This document shows positions 17,064 to 25,831 of a stretch of DNA of 64,000 nucleotides, piece by piece (the first letter of the stretch is position 1; each line of letters starts with the position of its first letter). The DNA comes from Thiothrix subterranea (GTDB lineage: Bacteria > Pseudomonadota > Gammaproteobacteria > Thiotrichales > Thiotrichaceae). The DNA lies in assembly GCF_030930995.1 (NCBI RefSeq), contig NZ_CP133217.1:1178001-1242000 (forward strand), given 5' to 3'. The position numbers were made by a program, and so were the translations under genes. Under the pieces are notes generated by a model. The model saw only the letters and a list, made by a program, of their open reading frames with translations, was not told where the DNA came from and searched no databases.

Positions 17064-18374
17064 ATGAAGTTCTACAACCGCGACAACGAACAACAACAAC
17101 TGCGCCTGTGGTCACAGCAAGCCGCAGAAGGCAAATCCAGCCTGACTCTGATGGTCGGACGGCGGCGCGTCGGCAAAACCGGCTTATTGGCACACACCTA
17201 CCAAGGTTCAGCGCTCTACCTGTTCATTTCCCGCAAAGCCGAGCCGCTATTGTGCGAAGAATTCACCGAGCAAATCCGCACCCAATTGAACCTGCCGATT
17301 TTCGGGCAACCCCGTAGCTTGCGCGAAGTGCTTGAAATCCTGTTCCAATACGCACAAACCCAGCCACTAACCCTGATTCTGGATGAATTTCAAGACATTG
17401 CACGAGTAAACCCAGCAGTGTTTTCTGAACTGCAAAACCTGTGGGATCAGTACCGCCCACGTTGCAAGCTACACCTGATTTGCTGTGGTTCGCTGTATTC
17501 GCTGATGACCAAATTGTTTCAAGACAGCAAAGAACCGCTGTTCGGGCGTGCCGATCACCGCATTAACCTGCAACCACTCAAACCCGCCTACCTTGCCGAA
17601 TTGCTGCACGACAGCGGGCGTTACAGTGCGGAAAACCTGCTGAGCTGGTACACCTTGAGCGGTGGGGTGCCAAAATACCTCGAATGGTTGGCACAAACCG
17701 ACCCGCAACGCGACTTGTGGGAAAGCCTGATCAACGAATTCAGCCTAGTGATTGAAGAAGGTCGCTATCGACTCGCAGAAGAATTCGGCGCAGAACAAAG
17801 CACCTACTTTTCCATTCTCGCCACTTTAGCCAGTGGCAAAACCAGCCGCAGCGAAATTGAATCAGTGCTGGAAATCTCCATTGGCCCTTATTTGAAACGG
17901 CTGGAGGAAGACTTCGACATTATCCAGCGCGTCATGCCCGTATTCGCTACCCCCAACAGCCGTCAGGTCAAATACCGTATCCAAGATGCATTCCTGAGCT
18001 TCTGGTTTCGTTTTATTTACCGCTATCGCAGCGCGGTGGAAATCGAAAACTTTGCTTTCATCCGCCAAGCGATTACGCGGGATTTTGCCACTTACAGCGG
18101 CGCGTGGCTGGAGCAACTGTTCCGGGCGCAACTGGCTACCAGCGGCGATTACAACCTGATCGGCAATTACTGGGAAGCGGGTAACAAAAACGAAATCGAC
18201 ATTGTGGCAGTGAACGACTTCAGCAAAACCGCGCTGATTGCCGAAGTGAAACGTAACCCCGCCAACTTACGCTTGAGCCATCTCAAAGCCAAAGCACAGC
18301 GGCTGGAACAGCGATTAGCGGGTTATGAGATTACGTATCGTGGTTTGTCACTGACGGATTTGGAAAGCATCTAA
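17064..18374 (+). CDS. ATPase_2 (archaeal-type) protein with DUF234 nuclease-like domain
   Basis: 436 residues beginning with the family start (MKFYNRDNEQQQL). Walker A GRRRVGKT (32-39), Walker B LTLILDEFQDI, and sensor-like CCGSLYSLM fit the STAND-like ATPase_2 family. A winged-helix region follows (LASGKTSRSEIESVLEI, LKRLEEDFDIIQR). The C-terminal DUF234 domain has FWFRFIYRYR and NEIDIVAV-x7-LIAEVK, the E/D/EVK pattern of a PD-(D/E)XK fold. Function is unknown; many family members sit in accessory islands. No ribosome binding site is visible. The 3' end overlaps the convergent gene by 44 bp. Confidence 0.85.
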   Translation: MKFYNRDNEQQQLRLWSQQAAEGKSSLTLMVGRRRVGKTGLLAHTYQGSALYLFISRKAEPLLCEEFTEQIRTQLNLPIFGQPRSLREVLEILFQYAQTQPLTLILDEFQDIARVNPAVFSELQNLWDQYRPRCKLHLICCGSLYSLMTKLFQDSKEPLFGRADHRINLQPLKPAYLAELLHDSGRYSAENLLSWYTLSGGVPKYLEWLAQTDPQRDLWESLINEFSLVIEEGRYRLAEEFGAEQSTYFSILATLASGKTSRSEIESVLEISIGPYLKRLEEDFDIIQRVMPVFATPNSRQVKYRIQDAFLSFWFRFIYRYRSAVEIENFAFIRQAITRDFATYSGAWLEQLFRAQLATSGDYNLIGNYWEAGNKNEIDIVAVNDFSKTALIAEVKRNPANLRLSHLKAKAQRLEQRLAGYEITYRGLSLTDLESI

Positions 18375-19221
18375 TGATTCCTCGCAAGCGCATGGCGACC
18401 TGTTGTGCCGCATCGAGCGTATCCGCATACAAAATAGCAATCCGATCCCGCGTTGCCGTATCCGGCACAACCTTCACCCCATGCACCGCAGCAATATCGG
18501 TATAATCAGCAGGCAACTCACCCTCGCCAAACAGCGAATAAACATAGCCTTCGCGCACCGATTCCAGCCCATGCCATACGCGCTTATCCACCAATTCCAC
18601 CCAAGCGGGTACAAAATGTGCGCCGTAAAAATCGAAGAAGCCGTTGGAGCCGCGCAAGTGCATTTCGATGACTTTGCCACCGATCATTTCTACATTGCAC
18701 AGTCCGGTGTAACCAGGAAGTTGGGCTTGGATCAAATCGCGAAGCAGCGGCTCTAACGCAGGCAAACGCACCCCAATATGCCAGTAAATCGGACGTTGCT
18801 TGTCTTTTTCGGCTGCGCCTTGCGTGTGGGCAAACCACAGCACTTTACCCGCCAGTATCAAACAATCGGTACTGGTGTGGTCGCCGACCAAGTATTCACC
18901 CCAAAAACAGCCGGGGGCGCATTGAGTACGCCCACTTGCCAAATCACCAGCGGTGGTGGCTTGTGCATCCAGCGACATGCCTAGCAAATTGGTAATCGGC
19001 TTAACAAATAGCGGGGTTGCTGCGTCAATACCAAGACTCAGCGGGTCAACGTCACACGGTGCGGCTTGCAACCCCTGCGCCAGCGCCAGTTGCAGTTTGT
19101 CATACACATGGCGATGCTCAGGGTTTAACCGCCATGCATGAGTATCGTTGACACCAATATCGTGCAGCGGCTCCGGTTGAAACAAATGTTGGCGGTGGGG
19201 TAAAACTCCATGAAACGGCAT
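18331..19221 (-). CDS. ATP-grasp-like protein of unknown function
   Basis: 296 residues from the ATG at 19221 (AGGAA upstream; a TTG at 19227 is also possible). ATP-grasp features: LFVKPITNLLGMS (nucleotide-binding Lys), CFWGEYLVGDHTSTDCLILAGKVLWF, which resembles the WVEE...G.E.SVD....G.V block, and YTGLCNVEMIGGKVIEMHLRGSN, in place of the usual EFN...VIEINPR. The final metal-binding Asn is replaced by His or shifted, so activity could differ. It follows a molybdopterin oxidoreductase gene by 14 bp and is probably co-expressed with it. An amide-ligase-type reaction is inferred from the fold only. Confidence 0.6.
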   Translation of the reverse strand: MPFHGVLPHRQHLFQPEPLHDIGVNDTHAWRLNPEHRHVYDKLQLALAQGLQAAPCDVDPLSLGIDAATPLFVKPITNLLGMSLDAQATTAGDLASGRTQCAPGCFWGEYLVGDHTSTDCLILAGKVLWFAHTQGAAEKDKQRPIYWHIGVRLPALEPLLRDLIQAQLPGYTGLCNVEMIGGKVIEMHLRGSNGFFDFYGAHFVPAWVELVDKRVWHGLESVREGYVYSLFGEGELPADYTDIAAVHGVKVVPDTATRDRIAILYADTLDAAQQVAMRLRGIIRCFPNPSVTNHDT

Positions 19222-19235
19222 CGGCAAATTTCCTA

Positions 19236-21338
19236 TTAAAGGCGTGATACTTCACACAACAACGATTTAAACGGCGGAAACCCACTGATCGGGTCAAGCT
19301 GGGTATCGTCGGTCAACTCATTGATATTCGCTTCATTCCAACCGTGGAAACAATGCACCACGCCCGGTTTCATTATGTCCGTCACTGCTGCCCGAAACGT
19401 CACTGCGCCGCGTCGTGAACGGATTTCGACTGAATCTCCCTCAACAATCCCCCGCGCTGCCGCATCATCGGGGTGAATTTGCACCCGTGGATACGGGTCA
19501 TACGCCAGCATCGCGGGAATATTATGCTGCTGCGAATGCGTGAAAAACTTTTGCCGCCCGCCCGACGTTAGCACCAACGGATAATCCGCCAGCAATTCCG
19601 GTGTAGACAGTGGGCTTTCCATCGGTTCGCGATAAGTCGGCAAGCCGTCGTAGCCGTGCGCTTGCAATTCCACCGAATCGAATTCGATTTTGCCAGTGGC
19701 GGTGCGGAAGCCGTTGATACGCCATTGCCGATCTGCATCCAAAAAACCCAGTTCCACCAATTCTTCGATCACGGGGCTGTAAACGGTCACGCCCGCCGGA
19801 TTTTCCCATGCCTCTTTGCGCACATCGGGTGGCAAACCTTCGCCCATTTCTTCCCACGAGGCCGCAAGGTTGCCGTGCCAGAATTGCGCTGCCATGCCGA
19901 GTTTGACACCGAGTTCGAGGAAGATTTGCCCGTCGGGTTTGGCTTCGCCGCGTGGGGACAGGGCTTGGTGGCGATATTTCACTTCGCCCTGATACGCGCA
20001 GCCGGGGTAGGCGATCAGCGCGGTGCGTTCCAAACTGGTCGCCGCTGGCAATACGATGTCGGCTTGCAAGGTGGCGGGGTTGTGGAAAAAATCGGAGACG
20101 GCAAAAAATTCCAGTTCGCCCAAGGCGCGTTCCATGCGTTTGGAATTTGCCCACATCGCGGTATTAATGCCCATCGCCAGCAGTGCTTTGAGCGGTTGCG
20201 GCTTGCCTTCGAGGATGCAGTCCGGCATTAACATGCTTTGTGCGGCAGGCCAGTATTTTGTCCAAATCGGGAAGACTTCATCGCCAATGCGCGGCGGCAA
20301 TTCGTTTTTGCACACGTCAAATAGCTCAATCGGCTTGGGCAATACTTTGTCGTTGAAGAAGCGGTTGCCGCCTTCGCGGTCGATATTGCCGGTCACGGCG
20401 GAGAGCAAAATCATCGCACGGTGATTCTGGAAACCATTGCTGTGTTGCACGGTGGAGGTGGGCGACATCGCAATTTGTGCGGGGCTGGTGGTGGCAAATA
20501 GCTCCACTGCTGCGCGTAAATCGGCTTCGCTAATGCCGCAAATCGCTGCAACCCGTTGCGGTGGGAATTCTTGGATGTAGTCGCGGAAAGCGTCCAGCCC
20601 GTTTGCCCATTCATCCAGAAACGCTTGATCTTGCCAGCCATTCGCAAAAATTAGGTGGTGGAAACCGAGGGCGAGTGCGCCATCCGTACCTGGGCGGATT
20701 TGCAGGTGAATGTCGGCCAGTTCCGCCGTTTCGGTGCGACGCGGGTCAACCACGATCATCTTGCGGCCTTTTTTGCGGTTGGCAAGGTGGTGGTTTTCAA
20801 ACGGTGGAATTGAGCCGGAGGCGTTGGTTGACCATACCAAGACGCATTGAGTTTTTGGTGATTCGACGGTGGAGGTGGTTTTGAGCTTGTAACCGTAGGT
20901 GAGTTTTTCCGCGACCATCGTTGCCGAGAAGCAGCAGCCGGATTCGGTGAGGTAGTTGGGGCTACCGAAGGCGTGCGCGAGGCGTTGCAATTGCGGGCGG
21001 GCTTCTTTGGTGTATCCGGCGAAAAACCCCACGGCGGGTGCACCGTATTGTGCCTTGGTTTTTTGCAAGGCAGCGGTGATGGTATCGAGGGCTTCTTCCC
21101 AACTGATGCGCTCGAATTCGCCAGAGCCTTTGGCACCGACGCGCTTGAGCGGGTAGAGCAGGCGGTCGGGGTGATATTGGCGCTCTAACTGCAATTGTCC
21201 GCGTGGGCAATTCGGCAAGCCTTCGACTTTAATGGCGCGACCGCTGGCGTCAATGGTGACATCAAACAGGCAATTGGCATCGCATTCGTAACAGGTGGTG
21301 CTTTTGACCACGGTGTCGGTATGGGCTGGGGCTGTCAT
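19236..21338 (-). CDS. molybdopterin oxidoreductase catalytic subunit, DMSO reductase family
   Basis: 700 residues. The N-terminus carries a [4Fe-4S] site, C16-x2-C19-x3-C23-x20-C44 followed by PRG. Molybdopterin motifs follow: ESGCCFSATM (C135 or C136 the likely Mo ligand), VLVWSTNASGS, MIVVDPRRTETAELADIHLQIRPGTDGALALG, and a C-terminal dinucleotide-binding domain (LVLTSGGRQKFFTHSQQHN, HPDDAAARGIVEGDSVEI). No Tat signal is present, so the enzyme should be cytoplasmic. No iron-sulfur or membrane subunit is adjacent; the only partner is an ATP-grasp-like protein. Substrate is not identifiable from sequence. Polysulfide/thiosulfate reductases and hydratase-type members share this layout. Confidence 0.85.
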   Translation of the reverse strand: MTAPAHTDTVVKSTTCYECDANCLFDVTIDASGRAIKVEGLPNCPRGQLQLERQYHPDRLLYPLKRVGAKGSGEFERISWEEALDTITAALQKTKAQYGAPAVGFFAGYTKEARPQLQRLAHAFGSPNYLTESGCCFSATMVAEKLTYGYKLKTTSTVESPKTQCVLVWSTNASGSIPPFENHHLANRKKGRKMIVVDPRRTETAELADIHLQIRPGTDGALALGFHHLIFANGWQDQAFLDEWANGLDAFRDYIQEFPPQRVAAICGISEADLRAAVELFATTSPAQIAMSPTSTVQHSNGFQNHRAMILLSAVTGNIDREGGNRFFNDKVLPKPIELFDVCKNELPPRIGDEVFPIWTKYWPAAQSMLMPDCILEGKPQPLKALLAMGINTAMWANSKRMERALGELEFFAVSDFFHNPATLQADIVLPAATSLERTALIAYPGCAYQGEVKYRHQALSPRGEAKPDGQIFLELGVKLGMAAQFWHGNLAASWEEMGEGLPPDVRKEAWENPAGVTVYSPVIEELVELGFLDADRQWRINGFRTATGKIEFDSVELQAHGYDGLPTYREPMESPLSTPELLADYPLVLTSGGRQKFFTHSQQHNIPAMLAYDPYPRVQIHPDDAAARGIVEGDSVEIRSRRGAVTFRAAVTDIMKPGVVHCFHGWNEANINELTDDTQLDPISGFPPFKSLLCEVSRL

Positions 21339-21483
21339 GCGGGTGAATCTCGTCAGACTAAGAATGCCGCGAGTTTAGCGTATATTGTGCAGTGCGTTTG
21401 AATGCCCTATACGCGCAGTAGGGTATTTGTCTGCAAGCGCATCCTGACACTACTATCCATTTTCACCGAGGAGGAGAGAGATT

Positions 21484-21930
21484 ATGTTGAACTGGAAAAC
21501 CGTATTGGCATTCGCAGACAACGGCAACCCCGCCCCTGAGCACACTGTCACCAAAACCGATGCCGAATGGCGCGAACAATTGAATGCTGAGCAATACCAC
21601 GTCACCCGCAAGCATGGCACGGAACGCCCGTTTAGTTCCGAGATGTGCCATTTGTTCGAGCCGGGGCAATACGCTTGCGTGTGTTGCGATACTTTGCTGT
21701 TTGATGCGGCTGAAAAGTTTGATTCCGGCACAGGTTGGCCGTCATTTGCCCAGCCGGTGGCGGATAATGCGATTGCCTACCAAGTAGACCGTTCGCACGG
21801 CATGACGCGGGTAGAAACCACCTGCAATACCTGTGGCGCACACTTGGGGCATGTGTTCCCCGATGGCCCCGCACCGAGTGGCTTACGTTATTGCATGAAT
21901 GCGGTGGCATTGCGCAAGGTCAAAGCGTAA
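21484..21930 (+). CDS. msrB: peptide-methionine (R)-S-oxide reductase
   Basis: 148 residues with GGAGGAGAG upstream. Zinc site C65-x2-C68 (YACVCCDTLLF) and C114-x2-C117 (TTCNTCGAHLGHVF), substrate motif DSGTGWPSF, and catalytic C137 in LRYCMN. It repairs oxidised methionine with thioredoxin. No signal peptide, so it is cytoplasmic. rluB starts 10 bp downstream. Confidence 0.96.
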   Translation: MLNWKTVLAFADNGNPAPEHTVTKTDAEWREQLNAEQYHVTRKHGTERPFSSEMCHLFEPGQYACVCCDTLLFDAAEKFDSGTGWPSFAQPVADNAIAYQVDRSHGMTRVETTCNTCGAHLGHVFPDGPAPSGLRYCMNAVALRKVKA

Positions 21931-21940
21931 TATTCCCCGC

Positions 21941-22921
21941 ATGAAAGAACGCATCCAAAAACTCCTCTCTCGCGCTGGTTACGGCTCACGCCGTGAAATC
22001 GAGCGCATGGTCAACGCTGGCGAAATTCTGGTGAACGGTCAACGTGCCGCTTCCGGTCAAGCCATCGACGAAAACGATCAAGTGACCTTGCGCGGGCAAC
22101 GCCTGCACTTGAGTTCCCGCGTCAATGCCACCCACAAAGTGCTGATGTATCACAAGCCTGCGGGCGAAGTGTGTACCTTGAGTGACCCGGAAGGTCGCCC
22201 GACGGTCTTTGACAGCCTGCCGAAAATCCGAGCTGGGCGTTGGATTATGGTCGGTCGTCTCGACATCAATACTGACGGCTTATTACTGTTCACTACTGAT
22301 GGTGAGTTAGCCAACAAACTCATGCACCCATCTTCCGAGATCGAGCGCGAATACGCTTGTCGCGTATTGGGCGAAGTTAACAATGAAATGCTGATCCGTT
22401 TGCAGGAAGGCGTGGAATTGGAAGACGGCAAAGCCAACTTCATGCGCATCAAAGACGCTGGCGGCGAAGGGGTTAACCACTGGTATCACGTCGTGCTTGC
22501 CGAAGGTCGCAACCGCGAAGTGCGCCGCTTGTGGGAATCGCAAGGTGTGAAAATCAGCCGTTTGATTCGGGTACGTTATGGCAATATTATGCTGCCGCGT
22601 TACTTGCGCAGTGGGCATCACAAAGAGCTGGAAGTGCGCGAATTACGCAAACTCTACGGCTTGGTGAACATGGCGTTTGAAGACGGTTCCGACTTTACCG
22701 CTGAACGCCCGGAACGCCGTTCCGGGGCAAGGCCGGGGATGAAATCGGTGGACAGTGGGCGCACCGCGATTGGCGGAAGTCATCCGTCAGCACGGCGGTC
22801 GAGTTTGGCGCGTCCGAGCAGTTCGGAGCGTTCTAGCAGTCCCGCCCGTCCCACTGTTAGCCGTCGCCCTAGCAACGGCAGCGGTGCAGGCAAACGTCCG
22901 CAACCGCGTGGGCGTGGCTAA
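21941..22921 (+). CDS. rluB: 23S rRNA pseudouridine(2605) synthase RluB
   Basis: 326 residues from the ATG at 21941; an upstream in-frame start would overlap msrB. Residues 1-60 are an S4 RNA-binding domain (RIQKLLSRAGYGSRREIERMV). The synthase domain has the catalytic Asp108 in VGRLDINTDG and the RluB-type RNREVRRLWES. The last 80 residues are Arg/Ser/Pro-rich and disordered, as often seen in RluB. It modifies helix 93 of 23S rRNA. Confidence 0.93.
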   Translation: MKERIQKLLSRAGYGSRREIERMVNAGEILVNGQRAASGQAIDENDQVTLRGQRLHLSSRVNATHKVLMYHKPAGEVCTLSDPEGRPTVFDSLPKIRAGRWIMVGRLDINTDGLLLFTTDGELANKLMHPSSEIEREYACRVLGEVNNEMLIRLQEGVELEDGKANFMRIKDAGGEGVNHWYHVVLAEGRNREVRRLWESQGVKISRLIRVRYGNIMLPRYLRSGHHKELEVRELRKLYGLVNMAFEDGSDFTAERPERRSGARPGMKSVDSGRTAIGGSHPSARRSSLARPSSSERSSSPARPTVSRRPSNGSGAGKRPQPRGRG

Positions 22922-22932
22922 TATGCCGCGCG

Positions 22933-23775
22933 TTAGGTCGGTGTTGCGGTTCGCCACACCGTTACCTTAAATAAATTTCCAGCCCGGTCATCTTCAAAAT
23001 CAATGTCTGGGAAAGCCTTCAACGCTCGCCGAATGCCTGACCCCAAACCGTGATAGGGCAACACCCCTTTAGCCGCATACGACACCAAAATCGGGTTGCG
23101 GCAGTTCGCATTGCCGCTACGGATTTTCGCCACGGTTAGATTGTTGGGTAAATGACCAGGGCTGATAATCTCGATACGGTTGTCGTAGACGAAAATTCGT
23201 ATGGGAGCATCAATCAAGTAATCCCTGTGTATCAGTGCGTTCACCAGCAATTCCTCGAAAACCACTGAGGGGATTTCAGGCGTACCGGGCGAATTTACCC
23301 CGCGCCCTGCTTGTACTTTATGCAAGTTTCGCATAATAAAGCCTAGCGTATCGTCGTAAATCTTACGCAATGCGCCGGAAAAATCTTCGGTATCCAAATA
23401 CGTATCGGCGTGAATGTCGTTGCCGGGATAGCGGATGGCTTTGACCACAAATTGCGGTTTTATCCACTCTGGGCGTTTGGCAAACAGTAAAACACCTGCC
23501 AAATTTAACTGCCCCTCATCAGTCGCAAGACTCATGTTTTGCAAGAGGTTAATCAATGCTTCGGGTGATTCGGGATAATCTAAAGCATAGGCATCTTGCA
23601 AGAAATCTTGGAAACGTAGCTTATCCAGCTTGTCGATACCCGCTTTCGTCGGGAGTTCATCCGCATGAAATTGATCGAAATAAGGCTTATCTAGCCCTTG
23701 AGGAACATTTAAGCGAATCACCAATTGCCCATTTTCCAGCAAAATATTTTCGGTTTTTACAGTCGATGCATTCAC
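22933..23775 (-). CDS. AlbA_2/HATPase_c_4 (RecG-like) regulator, apparently N-terminally truncated
   Basis: 280 residues. Recognisable are the segment after the AlbA domain (NLAGVLLFAKRPE, VVKAIRYPGND), FEELLVNALIHRDYL, and an ATPase-like C-terminal domain (IRIFVYDNRIEIISPGHLPN, NPILVSYAAKGVLPYHGLGSGIRRAL), the pattern of proteins often labelled ATP-dependent DNA helicase RecG-related. The full family normally begins with an AlbA_2 (Schlafen-like) domain of about 120 residues. Here the protein starts in the linker (GQLVIRLNVPQGLDKPYF), with the next gene only 47 bp upstream. It is either a short variant or a decayed copy. Confidence 0.7.
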   Translation of the reverse strand: MNASTVKTENILLENGQLVIRLNVPQGLDKPYFDQFHADELPTKAGIDKLDKLRFQDFLQDAYALDYPESPEALINLLQNMSLATDEGQLNLAGVLLFAKRPEWIKPQFVVKAIRYPGNDIHADTYLDTEDFSGALRKIYDDTLGFIMRNLHKVQAGRGVNSPGTPEIPSVVFEELLVNALIHRDYLIDAPIRIFVYDNRIEIISPGHLPNNLTVAKIRSGNANCRNPILVSYAAKGVLPYHGLGSGIRRALKAFPDIDFEDDRAGNLFKVTVWRTATPT

Positions 23776-23822
23776 TATTTTGCTCCAGCTATTGCAACAC
23801 TTAGCCTATTCTAACCCAAGTT

Positions 23823-24719
23823 TCAGTTTGCCTCACATTTCTCGTTGCGGCACACGCCGTTTGCGAAAGAAACGCTCGACTGACAAACAGCGTTAAACCC
23901 CTGTGCGTTATAATTTGCCGCCACACTTTGAGCGTACTGCCCGACCTTTGCGGCAATCTCCTTTGGATCGGTCGCAAAGGTAGAATACGCAAAAGTCGTG
24001 TCTTTACCACAAAGCGACGGAGATTCGCCTGTCAAAGAATATCCTACTTGCCATACCCCACATTGCTCAGAACTGCTACACACAGGATAGTCAATCATGG
24101 CATTGATTTGCTCCCTTATAATTCCAGCATCGCTCCCCTCAACAAAAATTGGCGAATCAATGCCTTTGCACTGGTTATTGATACAGGATGCGCTTGGAAG
24201 TGGACCTGACGGCATTACCGCTGGGCAAGCATAAACTTGATCGAAACAGTCTATTCGCCGTTGTTGGTCTTGCGGTATCACTAGACACAAGTCTCTTAAG
24301 ATGGCAGCCTTCCTGCTTGCCAACTGTTCCTTTTGCTGAGATACAGCCGACAAATGTTCTTGCAAGTTTTCTTGTTTTGTCGAATATACAGCATAATAAT
24401 CGTAACGATTCGTACATCCATTGGGGCTAAAACCAAGGAACCGGCAATCGAGTGAGCTGGCACATTGTGCTTGCCCAAGCATTGTTTTGAATTCAGTATC
24501 CAGCGTTGCTAGCTCAGTGTCTACCGTTGCCAGTTCTGCTTCCAACTTTGCCAGTTGTTCTTCCTTGGTGGGTTCAGGCATCACAGGAGGTGGCGTTATT
24601 ACGATAGGTTCGGGTACGACGGCTGGCGTGTTACCCGTGTTGCCGCCACCGTTGCAACTTGCCAGCAATGATGCTGTTAAGCCCAAAATGATTACTGTGA
24701 TGTATTTTCTGTGATTCAT
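23823..24719 (-). CDS. Cys-rich lipoprotein, tandem paralog A
   Basis: 298 residues with a lipoprotein signal (LTASLLASCNGG, Cys22) and a Pro-rich spacer (PEPIVITPPPVMPEP). A short coiled stretch (KLEAELATVDTELATLDTEF) follows. Two copies of a small Cys module are visible: QCASSLDC...GCTNRYDYYAVYST and VCSSSEQCGVWQVGYS...CGKDTTFAYST. A third cluster (SCINNQCKG, GVCRNEKCEAN) ends the protein. Similar C-x5-C...CG...YS modules occur in small exported proteins of unknown role. The neighbour at 24814-25656 is a duplicate with almost identical ends. Confidence 0.8.
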   Translation of the reverse strand: MNHRKYITVIILGLTASLLASCNGGGNTGNTPAVVPEPIVITPPPVMPEPTKEEQLAKLEAELATVDTELATLDTEFKTMLGQAQCASSLDCRFLGFSPNGCTNRYDYYAVYSTKQENLQEHLSAVSQQKEQLASRKAAILRDLCLVIPQDQQRRIDCFDQVYACPAVMPSGPLPSASCINNQCKGIDSPIFVEGSDAGIIREQINAMIDYPVCSSSEQCGVWQVGYSLTGESPSLCGKDTTFAYSTFATDPKEIAAKVGQYAQSVAANYNAQGFNAVCQSSVSFANGVCRNEKCEAN

Positions 24720-24813
24720 AAATTCAGCCCTATTAACAGAATGATGTTATCCCGCCTAGCATTGATGTAGCACATCTGATTGCTCGCAATACTCCACATA
24801 TTGGGGGGTAGAT

Positions 24814-25656
24814 TCAGTTTGCCCCACATCTTTCGTTGCGGCACACGCCGTTTGTGAAAGAAACATTCGACTGACAAACAGCGTTAAACCCCTGAGCGTT
24901 ATAATTTGCCGCCACACTTTGGGCATATTGCCCGACCTTCTCGGCAATCTCCTTTGGATCGGTCGCAAAAGTAGAATACGCAAAGGTCGTTGTCTCGCCA
25001 CACTCTGCGGAAGAATATCCCACGTTCCATACTCCGCATTGCTCAGAACTACTACAGACAGGATCACCGATCAATGCATTGATTGTCTCGCTGCGGACAG
25101 GGTTCGGGATAAGGAGGACAAGGTCAAGGTAAGGGTCTTCTGGGATAGTGGCGACTCCTTCTTCAATGCATTGATTTTTAAAACAACTTGCTATTGAGTA
25201 GTGGGATGACATTCCTTCTGGAGTAGTGCAAAAGGTTGAAGGTATTTGTTGAGCCGGATACTTTGCGGAGAGAAGCTGATTCATTATCAAATCCCGCTGG
25301 TTAATTTTGTCGGTAAGTTGACCATTGTCTGTTTCTAGTACCGAATAAGGTTGAATAACTTTTCTTAATACGAGTGTCCCAGTATCAGTAGGTGGAGCTT
25401 CACGCATACATTCTAACAACCGGCAGTCGAGTGAGCTGGCACATTGTGCTTGCCTGATCATTGCTTTGATCTCAGCTTCAACAGTTGCCAGTTGTTCTTC
25501 CTTGGTGGGTTCAGGCACCACGGGCGGTGGCGCTACTACGATAGGTTCGGGTACAACGGCTGGCGTGTCACTTGTGTTGCCGCCATTGTTGCAGCTTGTG
25601 AGCAATGATGCTGTTAAGCCCAAAATGATTGCCGTGATGTATTTTCTGTGATTCAT
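24814..25656 (-). CDS. Cys-rich lipoprotein, tandem paralog B
   Basis: 280 residues. The signal and Pro-rich spacer (residues 1-55) and the last 80 residues are nearly the same as in the paralog at 23823-24719, while the middle differs (EAPPTDTGTLVLRKVIQPYS, and no long coiled stretch). It keeps QCASSLDCR and VCSSSEQCGVWNVGYS with a following CG..TTFAYST. The pattern of identical ends and a divergent centre points to duplication followed by diversification, or gene conversion at the ends. Function unknown. Confidence 0.8.
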   Translation of the reverse strand: MNHRKYITAIILGLTASLLTSCNNGGNTSDTPAVVPEPIVVAPPPVVPEPTKEEQLATVEAEIKAMIRQAQCASSLDCRLLECMREAPPTDTGTLVLRKVIQPYSVLETDNGQLTDKINQRDLIMNQLLSAKYPAQQIPSTFCTTPEGMSSHYSIASCFKNQCIEEGVATIPEDPYLDLVLLIPNPVRSETINALIGDPVCSSSEQCGVWNVGYSSAECGETTTFAYSTFATDPKEIAEKVGQYAQSVAANYNAQGFNAVCQSNVSFTNGVCRNERCGAN

Positions 25657-25716
25657 AAATTCAGCTCTTCATTAATGTAATGCTAAGGCTACATTAGAGC
25701 GATAAAGTTCACATTG

Positions 25717-25739
25717 ATCACTGTCACACATCCAGTGAT
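25717..25739. promoter_or_regulatory. inverted repeat between divergent genes
   Basis: ATCACTG (25717-25723) and CAGTGAT (25733-25739) are perfect inverted 7-mers with a 9-base spacer, in the gap between the lipoprotein gene and the receptor-like gene. It could be an operator for either; no regulator is adjacent. Confidence 0.3.
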
Positions 25740-25831
25740 TATCCTTGTAAGAAATTGTATGGGATTCGTGACGGTGTGTTAGCGGATGCTTATAATCGCG
25801 TTCCGCAATAACCTCCAGTGGCGATATTTTT

